The position numbers and the translations under genes were made by a program. This document shows positions 24,151 to 35,680 of a stretch of DNA of 64,000 nucleotides, piece by piece. The DNA is taken from NCBI RefSeq assembly GCF_002078875.1, contig NC_034438.1:15503791-15567790 (forward strand), given 5' to 3'. How positions within the stretch are numbered: position 1 is the stretch's first letter; every line of letters begins with the position of its first letter. This DNA is from Numida meleagris. Taxonomy: Eukaryota; Chordata; Aves; Galliformes; Numididae. Below the pieces are notes generated by a model. The model was not told the origin of the DNA. It made no database searches and saw only the letters and a program-made list of their open reading frames with translations.

Positions 24151-24630
24151 AACCCAGGATAGCAGGGTTAAACTGACATGATTTACTTCTGACAAAGATA
24201 TTTTGCATTTCATCCTTTTTTTCAACATATCTCCCTATATTTATTCTTTCTATTTTTCTTTTAATATTTTTTTTCCCTCTCAGAAGCTTTGCACTTTATT
24301 GAGCTCAGGCTTTAAAGCTTGTTGTTGCTTGAATTATTTTTCATCATGAACGTGGTGTTTACTGATCTGTGGTAAAAAAAAAAAAATCATTTTGAAGTTA
24401 ATGCATTTACAGAATACTTTGTCTTGCTGAATATGCAGTGTCAGATCTTTCAGGATCATGGAACAGAAACTGCCACTGCTGAAGGTAAAGTAAAATTCAA
24501 AAGCCTTTGAGATGAAACAATTTACCTTTCCCAGACATCCCTTAACGTCACCTGCCTCTGTCTTAAATACCATTACTTTCACTGAAAACTTAGTTCACAT
24601 ACTTTCTTAGTTAGGAGAATAAACTACATC
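24151..24630. other. AT-rich noncoding DNA
   Basis: Pyrimidine-rich near 24210-24280 and a run of A at 24374-24386. The last five bases (24626-24630, acatc) are the left target duplication of the LTR that follows. Confidence 0.6.
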
Positions 24631-25185
24631 TGTCATGGTTTTGTGATTTTCCGTTGTTGGTATTCCACATCATAACATCATGTAGTGTATGTACCTGGTT
24701 CTCAGAAGAGAAGGACTACTACATTCCCCAGGGTACTTTGCTCCTCTGTTACCATTTCCGGCCAGAGGGAAAAGATAAAAACTGGCAGATCATGAGACCT
24801 TGTCCCTTCGCTTTCCGCCCGTCTCTCGTCCTGGCAGCATCTTGCTCCCCAGCCGTCTTATCGTTGGTATTAGAGTAAGGCCTACCTTGATTTTTGTATA
24901 TTCTCTCTCGCTGTATTGGATTTATCATTGGATTATCATTTATCATTTATCATTGGATTATCATTTAAATTGTAATTATACTGTACTATAATGTGTTGTT
25001 TTGCATTCCGATATCTTATTTAGTAAATTGGCTTGTTTCTCCTCAGATTGTTGCCGCTGTTCTTTGCTCTCAGGCCCATTTCCCTACCCTTTTTTCCCTT
25101 TTTCCCTTTCCCGGGGCATGGGTCCATGGGTCCCCTGTCCCATTTGTCATGGAAGTGGGCCGAACCAGCCTGTAAACCATTGACA
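24631..25185 (+). mobile_element. Solo LTR with perfect 5-bp target duplication
   Basis: A 555-bp element that starts TGTCATGGTTTTGTGATTTT and ends AAACCATTGACA. The outermost five bases, TGTCA and TGACA, are inverted repeats. It is flanked on both sides by acatc (24626-24630 and 25186-25190), a perfect 5-bp target-site duplication, so both ends are certain. A TATA-like ataaaa lies at 24775. A second copy of the family is at 50105-50633. There is no internal retroviral sequence, so this is the product of LTR-LTR recombination. The 5-bp duplication suits ERVL-like (class III) elements and some others; the class is inference. The small open frames inside it carry no recognisable protein. Confidence 0.93.
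24916..24966. repeat. Tandem ATTGGATTATCATTTATC-type array in LTR
   Basis: Four to five imperfect repeats of attggattatc and atttatc words. The sister LTR at 50.1 kb has only one such unit here, so the array is an expansion within this copy (or a contraction in the other). It accounts for most of their length difference. Confidence 0.85.
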
Positions 25186-25960
25186 ACATCTTTAATCTCA
25201 TCTACGCTTTCACAATTTTCCCCTTTTCCCTGGTAGCTGCAGATATTGCATCTGAATTACACGTTGCCCTGGAACTTCACTTGAAAAGTAGGCCTCTAGA
25301 TTGTATTGGCCTCAGGTGATTATGAATTTGCCACAGTTCTCTGTTAGTTGTTCCTGTGGCTAAATGTATTAAAAATGTACATACTGTTTTTAGCTTGTTT
25401 TCTTATAGTTTTAGCTTTCAGCAGCTGATGACTCTCAGTGTGTGTCTACCCTTTTTCGTGACTTTCCCAAACTCATGTACTTTGAGAGTACCTTTAGGCA
25501 TTGAGTGCAAAAAAGAGTGAAATGTTAATGATGATAAAATCTAGAGAAGAATATATAGTTTCAAAAACATAATTTTATAATATAGTATATTATTATAATG
25601 AATCATCTTGTATTTTCAGGAATCAAAGCAACTTTTTCAAATCTAGTTGCACTGTGGATAAAATATAGTGTATTTGAATAGCTATGCAAAATGCATTACT
25701 AATACTAATAACAATGACTGTAACAGATATTTTCTCATAGTGTCCTGGTTTTGACAGCCCGGATTTACAGATCAAGAAGTTGTTAAAAACATCCAGTAAA
25801 AGTCTTCTGTGCTAAGGAGGCCTTCAACACAGCTGAGATATTTGAAATTGATTTAGAAGCTTCCCCTCTGCTACTCTTTAAATTTAGGTTTCCAAATGCT
25901 TCTGGTACCTCCTTGTCTAACTTTCAGCTCCCTGACGAAGATGCCAAGATATAAAAGTAG

Positions 25961-25990
25961 GGTATCGTGAGGTATCGTGAGGGTATCATG
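25961..25990. repeat. Short tandem repeat, 10-bp unit
   Basis: ggtatcgtga twice, then gggtatcatga. A minisatellite-like local duplication. Confidence 0.9.
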
Positions 25991-28900
25991 ATGTTTTGAA
26001 TAAGTATTCCATTACTATAAGTTGATTAGTTACTATCACTGAAAAGCTTCATTTGGGCAAATATACTTTTTTTACATGAAAATTAGTCAAAAGTTGAACT
26101 CTATACTGATCCCCAGTCGGGACACACGTATTGAGCTGCTGGTTGCAGTAATGAGCTAGAATCTGCAGTTAAAAGCATCGAAATATAGCTGTTGAATTTA
26201 ACCAATTCTATGGTTATACAGGATGAGTGGTTTTGAGTTTGCAAGCTTTAGTTCTGATATTGCAGTTCTGCTTTGGAGGCCTAAGCCTTCCCTTGGCCTA
26301 GATTTAAAGCCAAATTGACAGAATGAGGGCCAGAGGCCCTGCCTCGTTTTAGTTTGACCTAGCCACCCAAAAGCCATCAGGCTCCAAGGCAGAATTTTAC
26401 TTCATCTTTTTTCTAACACTAGTTTTGGTTGTAAGACTCAGAGCCACAATATAGCCTAAATGATCACACAGCACTTTGAGGCCAGCTTTTCAGCAAAAAT
26501 TTTACAAAGGGTCACAGTGAAAAAAAGATTTATTCTGTAGCACACTTTTCTGATTCAGAACAGAAAACAATGGGTGTATGTGACTGAGCTGGCTGAGATC
26601 TTAAAACAGCTTATTTTTATTAAAGGATAACTGAAGTTTAAACTGTGACTGAGAGCACTGTGTTGAAAACAGGTTTGAGACAGCTTGATACGTATTAATT
26701 AAAAATTAAATCTGGGTTTGGAATGGAGAGCAGTTACATGCGGAGGAGTAAGCTGGGAAGAAGTCACTGGAATAAGTTATACCATTCACTTCTCTTTAAC
26801 CTTCAAAATATTCATTTTATTATAGAATAAAGCAACAGCTTCTCCTAGCTATGACTGGTTAGAAATAAGCTGCAGTAGAAGGACTTTTTCTTAGGGGGCC
26901 ATTCTTGTTTAGGTCTGCTTACTCTTCCAAGTCATTTTTTTAAAACACAAATGATTAGACAATGGATATGCCACAGACAGATACAACTTTTTAAAGTAAT
27001 CTATATATTTTGCATTGAAGGCCAGTTACTTATGCAGTTATTAACCAGTAGCCAAATGAAACTGAGACATCTAATGATTATAGTTGATGTTAATATTCCT
27101 ATAAAAAAGTTTATCAAATCAGAAATGTTTAAAAAATTTAAAAATATCCAGCCTGATACTTCTTTAGAGATTAAGCAGCATTGGTTACAACTGGAGAAAT
27201 GAAGGTTGTGTAGGCAAAGCTTCACAGTTGATTTATGAAGTCCATTCAATAATAATATAATAGGTAATTCAAATCAATCAGTATCTGGCATTTGTCCCTT
27301 CTAGAAAAAGGAGGACTTCATAACAGAGGAATATGCTTGCATACATTTGTAGGGAAGTTTCCTATCAACAGTCATCACACAAAGAGTAATTTAAATGGAG
27401 AAGTCCTATCCATTTGTGTATCAAATAAATAAACTAGATGGACTCTTAGAAACGGGAATATGAAAATAATAACATCTCCAACAAGTATAGATATTTAACA
27501 CTAAGTATAATTTCTGAGTAAAATTTATTATTGAGTATAATAGTGGATCCAGCTAAAGGTTTTCAGTAGGAGTATCTTGAAGGAAAGCCTACATCAAAAT
27601 TTAACCTCATGTTTAAATATACAATGTAGATAGAAAGAATAACACTAGTATCCCTTAGTCTAAAGACTAAGCCCATGGACTACCTTCAGTGTTGATTATT
27701 CAGATTGGGATAAGGTGTTTGTTTCTTCAAAATGCAACACCTTTCAAAACAGTGTTCATGGATTTAATGGACAAGAAAAGAAGAAAAGTTTTCTCCTTGA
27801 TATTGAATTTATGCTGTTGGGAACCACAGTCCATCCTTTCCCATTCCTCCACTCCACTAAAGGATGTAAAACAAGATGAAATTATACATAACTGGATTCA
27901 TTTTACTTTACTAACTACTCATTTACAGAAAGGGCTATGGCATATGAAGGCACATTAAAGACTCAGTTTCTGCCTGAAAAAATGTTACTGCCCCAAAAGA
28001 AAAAGCAAAACCTTTGATCTCTGCTGACACTCCCATAATACAATGACTAAATATTTTGAAGTTCTCATGAACTTCTCCTGGATCTATAAGAGCACTAGAT
28101 TCAGCAGTACTGAGCTCAGTGTGCATATAGAACACTTGCTAAACATTTGACTCTAAAAATAGCTAAATAATTCCAACTGAATTTAAAAGTTAGAAAATGC
28201 ATGCTTCTCAGAAGAACAAAGTCAATTGCAAGACTTAGAGGCTGAAAATGTCTACATCAACCTTCACTCCTTCCTGAAATGAAGTATCCTCAAGATTGAT
28301 CTAATCAGTACCAGTAAGTGGTGACCCTTTTTTTCTAGAATGTATGTCATTAGGAGATCAGAGTGGTACCACCACTTGCCTGTTCTGCTTACCTACCTAG
28401 ATATTCATGATCTGTATGTCATCAGTATAAGAAAGCATCAAAATAACAATTTCTGGCAACTTTATGATGAGTAAGGGCACCTACAGCTAGAGAGTTCCTT
28501 CAGTAACAAGTAATTATAGACTGAATCCATCTTTTCTGAACCACCTACATAGATCCAAAAATATGAAATAAAACACTTGGAGTCTGGATGTCTGACTGAA
28601 GAGAGATCTTACTGAAACAATCCATATTAACTCACAGAACAACAATATTAGGATAGCAAATGTCACTATAAATGGGGAAAAATTATGAACTTTGTGCTTC
28701 AACTGTAGATTCTGTAGGGCATCCACATTCATTACTTTATCACAGCCAAGAAGAGCATATTCATAATTTGGGGGTGAGGAGAGATAGGTTGAGCAGGAAT
28801 TCTCTTTTATTCTCTGCTATAAATTTGAAAAGATCACAGGCAAACTTTTTGGGGGTGGGGAAGAGGAAAAAGTTTTAACTTTAATTAGAGCCAGGTTACC

Positions 28901-30235
28901 CATTGCCATACAGTTTATGGCAATTGTATTTAACCCGGATAACCCTTGTTAAGGTTTACATCTGGTTTCCTGAGGAGTTCCAGGTAAAGGGGAAACAGCG
29001 TAGTCAATCTTAGTATTCTGAACACAGACTTAGTAATCAATTTTTTTTTTAAGTTTATATTTAAAGAGGAAATCTATTACACTAATAATTTTCCAAATAT
29101 CCTATGAAATTTCATAATAAACCAAAACTCATGCACAATAAAACAAATACAACCATAGATACATACAAAATCGCGTCCTCTCTTTCCCAAACCATTGTTA
29201 CTAATTTATGACATAGTCCTAAACACTCTGAAACCGGCAACCCTCAACAATCTGATTATCATTGATTTCAAAAATCTATCACCATATTTTTTCTCTTGGA
29301 AAGAAGACACAATTTTTTGATAGTCCATATTCCACAGTCCCATAAAAAGGCCTCCCTGGAGTCAAGATTTATTATTTAGTAGTAGACAGGATTTTTCTAT
29401 TCTGGACTGATTCTACTTTGTTAGTTTCTCATTTTATGTAAACCATTATAGAAAAAAAAGAAGAGAAATGGTGTTTCCATAACCTAGCACCTTGAGATGA
29501 TCCATGTTCATCTTTGACAGGATTCAGAGAATGCACAATGTGCTACACTGTGCTCCCAACTAGTTAGCTTTTGAACTCTAACATGTAAACTATTTTAAAT
29601 TTAGAAAGTATGTCTGTGGAGCGGGTACAGCTGTTGCACCACCATATTTGTGAAGAAGCAGGTTGCAAATCCAGTAAAGGAGTTGAACAGCAGCTACAAT
29701 TCACAGATTAAAGACTATGGGAGGACACCACCCAGATTGTTAAAGTCTTTCTCTTTCCTATATTCACAAAGTTTTCAGAGACTATTTATTTATTTATTGG
29801 TGCAGAAAACATTAATACATCTTTTCAAGATACTTCTTCCTATGTCAGTCTTTTTTTTGTAACATCCTTTATTGTGTAGCTGTTGGATGTGTTATATTGA
29901 TTTGACTCTGCCAAGTACGGAGTGGAGAATAAATTTTGTATTACTAATATATAGCAATGAAAGTTAGTCATTTTCCTGTGATGAGTCATGATAATTACTG
30001 TATTAAACTTTGATAACAGCATTTTTCTCTGTCTCATCTCATCTTTCCCTGTACTACCCTAAGGCTTCAGCAGTCCATACCAGCCTTTTGATAATATTCT
30101 GTTTTGTACAGTGCCAGTAATACTGCCTATCATCTTAGGCCTCTGCTTCCTGGAATCATTAATACCGTGCTTTGGAAATTATTTGAGACAGAAGGCTTCA
30201 AAATTGTACTTGCTAGTTCAGCCTAGTTCCTTGGG

Positions 30236-30265
<30 letters not shown>
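30236..30265. repeat. A30 homopolymer
   Basis: An uninterrupted run of 30 A. It could be the tail of a retrotransposed sequence on the plus strand, but the 180 bases before it show no recognisable gene or SINE, so I treat it as simple sequence. Confidence 0.9.
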
Positions 30266-30267
<2 letters not shown>

Positions 30268-31867
30268 TTTAGTGCATTTTCAAAAGGAGAATTTTGCAGA
30301 TAGGAGCCCAAATGGATTTTCAACTAGGCTTCTGCCTTTCTGAAACCTATGGATGTTGAATAGTCTTTTACTAGTTGCCATGCCAACTGATACCAGAGGA
30401 ACACTCTGCTGTGTGTTCATCCCCTAGAAAGCTTCACCAGATGTCTTCAACAAATTGCCATGAAAAGACCTGGGTCTGTCAGTTGTGTTAGGAGATAAAA
30501 AAATCTGACTGCAATGTCCCTGCCTCCACTTTTGATAAAACTAGCCCATAAAATATGTAGACCTGCATTGCTCTCACAGCAAACCAGCAAAACCTGTCAC
30601 CCCCACCCTAACTCCCCCTCACTTCCCGTAGAAAGATTTTTTAAATATTTATGTTCTTATTTCTACAAGAAGAACAAGGCCATTATGCTTTGCAGCTGAC
30701 ATCGTCTGGCAGTGCAAAGCCAGAGGCATCTGGTTGGCAGTGGAGAAATAGAACAAGTTGATAAATTATTGATTTATATAAATCAACACCCTTTAAATAT
30801 TGGTCTTTTGAAGAAAAAAAAAGCTTTTGTTATTTCAACTAGAAAAGTGTTAAGATGATTAACAGTGTATCAGCTGCTTTGTGAATTTATGCCCTTACCT
30901 CAGACACAGGATATACCCATGCAATATACAGTCATTTTCTACAGGAGCACTACAAAAAAATTGTTTTTCCTGGTGATCTAATATTTCAGCTTATTTTCTT
31001 TTTTTAAATATAGTGGCTGTGCAAGACGTAATAGTGGATACAAACATTTCAAAGTCACCCCCAAAAATGGTGTTTAAGAAAACAATGATGTTTCACACGG
31101 ATATGTATCTTTCAGACTGATATGATGAAACAAAACTATGACTTGGGAAGTAGTTGTGAGTGTTCAGGACCTTGTGACAACTGTCACATTTCACAAACAG
31201 TGGAGCACTAGGCATTTGATATACTGAGAGAAGTGCAACAGAGTGTAATTTGTGAATAACCTAAGTGAATTTCTGGAAGAAGGAAACCAAGATCATATAC
31301 CACAAAATATATTATTTTGTTTCTTCAATGTTTGTCATATTGCTTTCACAGGATACTACAGAATATCTTAATTAGCAGGTACATGGTGGTTTAATATACA
31401 TAAATACATCATTTTTATGTGTCAAAATTTTTCATATAAAATAAAAAAACATTTTGCTTTCTCTTTTAAGTGTTATTATTCCATACTAGCCAGAAAAGCA
31501 TGTAGATTCTCATGACAATAACATTTTGTATTCTGTACTACATTATATCTATTTGCTCAATGCAAATATCAATGATTCAATAAACCTCATCCCATTATTC
31601 AATTATACCATTCCACAAAAATTATGCATAGAAATGACCAGATAGCCAGAAGCATCAATGTACAATTTTATCTGCACAGTTTCCTCTTGAAAAAGCACTA
31701 TATTTTCAAAAATTTCCAGAGAACTGGGCTGAACCAGCAAGAACAAATGTGGAGCCTTCTGTCTCATCTGGATATTCACAGAAAAAGATTGATGTGATTT
31801 GTCTACTTCTATCATGATGTCACTGTCTCATGTGGGAAGAGGAAAATATCTTACTGCTATCTGTTTA

Positions 31868-32355
31868 ACATGGAATAATTCAAGCTGAAAAGGATGCCTG
31901 GAGGTCCTCAGTCCAACCTTTGGCTGAAAACACAGTGAAATCAGTGAGGTGGTCAGACTGTGAGGCCCAGAGTTTTCTTCTGTATGGTTTTGAAAATCTT
32001 CAAGAATGCTCCATGGCATGTCTAAGTAATCCACTCCACTCTGGGCTGACCCCATCCTGAAAATGTTTCCCTTTATATACAGTGTGAAGTTGTCTTGTTT
32101 CTCTGTATGTTTGCTAATTCTCAGACTACTACCATGCACTGTGGCAGAAAGCCTTGAGCAGTTTTCTCAACACACATGTCACAAGTACTGGTGCCACCTA
32201 GGCTTTCCCTTCTGCAGGCAGAAGCAGTCCTATCCCTCAGGCTACCCCAAAAGGCAGGTGCTCCATACTATTAGCATCCTGCTGGCTTCTGCTGGGCTCA
32301 CTCCATTTTGGCAATATGTCTCTTGGAGTACGGAGCCCAAACCAGGAGATGCAAA
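31868..32355 (-). mobile_element. Older CR1 fragment, 3' region
   Basis: Minus-orientation CR1 of a more diverged subfamily. Near 31890 the sequence ggtcctcagtccaacctttg and the following ctgaaaac fit the CR1 3' untranslated region. Near 32010-32120 there are equivalents of 'tctccatggatg...ccctgtatata'. Near 32315-32345 ttggagtacggagcccaaac corresponds to the conserved 'cttgtactggggagcccaaa' of CR1 3' ORF2. It directly abuts the CR1 at 32356, whose own 3' end is missing at that point. This suggests either insertion of one into the other or a deletion that joined them. Confidence 0.6.
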
Positions 32356-33907
32356 AACCATGTCCCTTAGCACTACATCTAAATATTTCTTGAACACCTC
32401 CAGGGACAGCAACTCAACCACCTCCCTGGGTAGCCCATTCCAGTGCCTGACCACTCTTGCAGAGAAAAAATTTTCCTAATACCCAATCTGAATGTCCCGT
32501 GGTGCAACTTAAAGCCATTTCCTCTAGTCCTATTGCTAATTACATGGGAGAAGAGGCTGATGTCTACCTCACTGCAACCTCCTTTCAGGTAGTTGTAGAG
32601 ATTGATAAGGTTTCCCCTGAGCCTCCTCTTCTCCAGACTAAACTATCCCTGCTCCCTCAGCTGCTCCTCATAAGGCTTGTGCTCTATACCATTCATTAGA
32701 TTTGTTGCCATTCTCTGAACACACTCCAGGGTCTCAATTTCTTTCTCGTAGTGAGGAGCCCCAAACTGAACTCAGTACTCGAATTGTGACCTCACCAGAG
32801 CTGAATACAGGGAGACGATCACCTCCCTCTTCCTTCTGGCAGCACTATTTCTGATACAAGCCAGGATGCCATTGGCCTTCTCGCCTACCTGAGCACACTG
32901 CTGGCTCGTGTTCAGGCAAGTGTCAACAAAACTCCAGGTCCATTTCTTCCACATAGTCTTCCAGCAACTCTGCTCCAAGCCTATTGCATTGCCTGGAGTT
33001 TTTGTTGTCAAAGTGCAAGACTCGGCACTTATCTTGATGAACTTCATCCCATTGACCTCAGCCCAATGATCCAGGCTGTCCAGATCACTCTGAAGGGCCT
33101 TCCTACCCTCAGGCAGATGAGCACTTCCTCCCAGCTTGGAGTCATCTGCAGACTTACGGAGGGTGCGCTCAATCCCCTCATGCAGGTCATTGGTAATGAT
33201 GCTGTACAGGACAGGCCCCACTACCGACCCCATGGGAATACAACTCATGACTGGTCTCCAATTGCATTTAACTCCATTCACCACTACTCTCTGGGCCTAG
33301 CCCTCCACCCAGCAAAGAGTGTACCTGTCTAAGCCATGGGCTGGCAGTTTCTCCAGGAGAACGTTGTGTGAGACAGTGTCAAAGGCTTTGCTGAAGTCTA
33401 GGTACACTATGTCAACAGCCTTTCCCTCATACACTACCACTCAATAATAGAAGGAGATCAGGTTGGTCAAGCAGGACCTGCTTTTTGTGAACCAATGCTG
33501 GCTAGGCCTGATCCTCCAGTTGTTCCACACATGCTGTGTGTTCTACCTCAAGATGATCTCTTCCAGAACCTTCCCTGGCATGGAGGTCAGGCTGACAGGC
33601 CTGTAGATCCCCAGATCCTCCTTACAAACTTTCTTGTAGATGGGAGTCACTCTGGCAAGCCTCCAATCCTCTGGGACCATTCCAGTTGACTAGGAACACT
33701 GGTAGATGGTGGAAGGTATCTTGGCTATCACCTCCACTAGCTCCCTCAGCACCCTCGGGTGGATCTCATCTGGCCCCATGGACTTCAGTTCTGTTGCAGT
33801 AGTAGGTCTCTAACTGTTTAAATCTGAGTCGTGAGGGGTTTATTCTGCTCCTCATCCCAGACTTCCAGATCAGGTAGTAGAGCACCCTGAGGATAACTGG
33901 CCTGACT
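32356..33907 (-). mobile_element. CR1 ORF2 reverse-transcriptase part (split element, 3' half)
   Basis: Minus strand. Reading from 33907 down: RT fingers (KSMGPDEIHPRVLRELVEVI), motif A VYLDFSKAFDT near 33412-33381, the template-grip block MGSVVGPVLYS, then motif C as SADD near 33150 where CR1 has FADD. The C-terminal block GILACIRNSAARRKREVIV and SALVRSQFEY follow, then the 3' part to about 32356. The longest open frame is 170 codons (33284-32772). There are frameshifts and stops upstream of motif A. The catalytic Asp pairs remain but Phe before ADD is Ser, and the 3' tail with octamers is missing. The other half of the same element is at 34494-35275. ORF2 normally encodes the endonuclease and RT that drive target-primed reverse transcription; this copy is dead. 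Confidence 0.93.
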
Positions 33908-34331
33908 TTAACTTGAATCCCTCCTACGTGAATGTATGTCTAGAAGTAAAACTCAGAGAAATCAAACCCAAAGACTCTGCCTCAGACAGGCTTACTATAG
34001 AAAATGGAAACATTCCAGAGGCAGAAAAAGTAGTTTTTTGGTACTGATAACTACTTTAGGTAAAATACTGTTAACATACTTCAGACATGAAACCCTAAAT
34101 TAAGCACGTGTCAGACTTCAAATAATAAAAGAAGAAGAAATTAAAGCATAAGACTTCCATAATCCTGAGCTTCCACTTCTGAAAAAGGGCTCTCACCGAA
34201 CTGGTCTTCCACTACTGATGAAGAAGAACAAAAAAAACTTTTGGAAAGTTCCACTCTCCAAGCTTGCTTTTTGAAACTTGCAGCTGTGGCATTTAGATAT
34301 ATTGCCTATATCTATTCCTACCACATCGTCC
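33908..34331. other. Foreign insert inside split CR1, unclassified
   Basis: About 420 bases with no CR1 similarity. They lie between the RT half of one CR1 and the short 3' CR1 fragment at 34332-34493. On the minus strand they directly follow the 3' end of that fragment, the position expected of a 3'-transduced flank. No gene or known repeat is recognised in them. Confidence 0.55.
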
Positions 34332-34493
34332 AAAATCATAGAATCATGGAATTATTTGGGTTGGAAGGGACATTATAAATCATGGAGTTCTAAACTCCCT
34401 GACATGGGCAGCATTTCCACCCACTAGATCAGGTTGGACAGGGCCCCATCTAACTTCTCCCAACCTCTGCCTAGAGATGTGGGGACATGAGAG
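34332..34493 (-). mobile_element. Short CR1 3' end nested in another CR1
   Basis: Starts with octamer units (aaaatcatagaatcatggaa) followed by ttgggttggaagggac and actagatcaggttggacagg, the standard CR1 3' end, in minus orientation. The similarity ends at about 34445-34493, where the EN-RT linker of the host CR1 begins (gaagactgaggcaaag). It is severely 5'-truncated and noncoding, and belongs to a different insertion event from the surrounding CR1. Confidence 0.8.
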
Positions 34494-35275
34494 GCATGAG
34501 AAGCCTGGCAGACAGTGAAGACTGAGGCAAAGAACTTTTTGAGCACCTCAGACTTTTCCATGTCTGTTGTTTCCTGTTTTCCCTTATTATTTATCACAAG
34601 GGATGCACTCCAGCCTTTCTCTTCTTTTCTGTACTTGTAGAATCCCTTGCTATGTTTCACATCCCTTGCCAGCTTCAGTTCCATCTGTGCCTTGGCTTTC
34701 CTGATTTCATCTCTACACATCCAGACAGCATCCCTGTACTTTTCCCATCCCACATATCCCTTCTTCCACCATCTGTGCTTTTTTCTTATCCTTCAGTTTG
34801 ACTTGCATGTCCTTACTCAGCTATGCCAGTTTTCTGCCTCCTCTGCTTGATTTCATGCACTCGGATATGGACAGCTCTTGTGTTCTCGGAAAGGCATCCT
34901 TAAACAGTTATTCCTAAAGATAGTTTCCAGGAGATCTCATCCACTAATTCTTTAAACAGCTGGAAGCTGGCACTCCTGAAGTTAAGGGTTCTGACTGCTC
35001 TTTGACTGGCATATCTTCCTCAAGATCACAAACTCCACGCGGGCATAGTTACTACAGCCCAGATTGTCTCCAATCTTAACTTCTTAAATGAGCACATCTC
35101 CACTGGTGAGCACCAGGTCCAGTAATGATTTACCTCTGGTAGGTTTGTCTAATACCTGAACCAGGATTTTTTTTCCATGTACTCCACAAGTCTCCTAGAT
35201 TGCTTACATCCTGCTGTGTTGCTTTCTCAGGAAACATCCTGGTGGCTGAAATCCCTCATCATAGAAGTTTCCTGT
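34494..35275 (-). mobile_element. CR1 ORF2 endonuclease-linker part (split element, 5' half)
   Basis: Minus strand. From 35275 down it translates, with frameshifts, into the C-terminal part of the CR1 endonuclease (RDFSHQDVS, then NTAGCKQSRRLVEYM and a degenerate DLVLTN region). It continues into the linker TLNFRSASFQLFKELVDEI and GWEKYRDAVWMCRDEIRKAKA, and then KGFYKYRKEEKGWSASLVIN and EKSEVLKKFFASVFT. The last part is a 109-codon open frame (34753-34424). In CR1 order this joins directly to the RT segment that ends at 33907, so the two are one element of about 2.3 kb split by 33908-34493. Stops in the endonuclease part and loss of its N-terminal half make it inactive. Confidence 0.9.
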
Positions 35276-35526
35276 CCTGTACACATGCATGTACATGCAC
35301 TAGTGTATTTTCTATGTTAAGAAGGTAGTTTAGTCATTGTGTAATATTTATATTATTCTGCCAACAAATATATTACTACTGGTTGGTGTAATTAAGTATA
35401 TTAATACTTTATGTTTCTTTTGAGTTCACCACCCTTCTTGAGTTAAACAATTTTTGCTAACAGTAGAGATCCATGGCATAGTTTAGAAACAATGTGGACA
35501 TTCCTCCACAGATCAGGTGGGAATAT
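35276..35526. other. AT-rich spacer
   Basis: Contains tgtacacatgcatgtacatgcac, split here as tgtacacatg + catgtacatgcac, a small palindromic stretch near 35278-35300. No gene. Confidence 0.6.
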
Positions 35527-35680
35527 AATCACAGAATTTTAGAATCATAGAATGGTTTGCGTTGGAAGGGACCTTTAAGATCACCTAGTTCCAACCCTTC
35601 TGCTATAGGCAGGGACACCTCCCTCTACACTAGTTTGCTCAAAGCCCATCCAGCCTGGCTTTGAATGCTTCAATGAGAAA
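35527..35680 (-). mobile_element. CR1 LINE, short 3' end
   Basis: The octamer tail (aatcacagaattttagaatc), then atagaatggtttgcgttgga and agggaccttt, followed by ccatccagcctggctttgaa. This is the least diverged CR1 3' end in the window by eye. About 150 bases, extremely 5'-truncated, minus orientation. Confidence 0.93.

Larger units (their letters stand above)
25186..31867. other. AT-rich noncoding DNA
   Basis: No gene recognised. Starts with the right target duplication of the solo LTR. Contains a three-unit tandem repeat (25961-25990), a GC-richer stretch at 26270-26410 without identity, and an A30 run at 30236-30265. A tgtcctggttttgacag at 25742 resembles an LTR start, but the similarity does not continue. 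Confidence 0.6.

Noticed and set aside
25738..25800. tgtcctggttttgacag, an LTR-start-like word
   Set aside because: Similarity to the LTR family stops after about 17 bases; probably chance.
30060..30265. A30 run as the tail of a processed pseudogene or SINE
   Set aside because: The preceding sequence shows no gene, no Pol III promoter boxes and no target duplication that I can identify.
32063..32479. 138-codon plus-strand open frame
   Set aside because: Antisense to two abutting CR1 fragments that read minus.
34424..34753. 109-codon minus-strand frame as a separate gene
   Set aside because: It is the CR1 ORF2 linker between endonuclease and RT, annotated as part of the split CR1.
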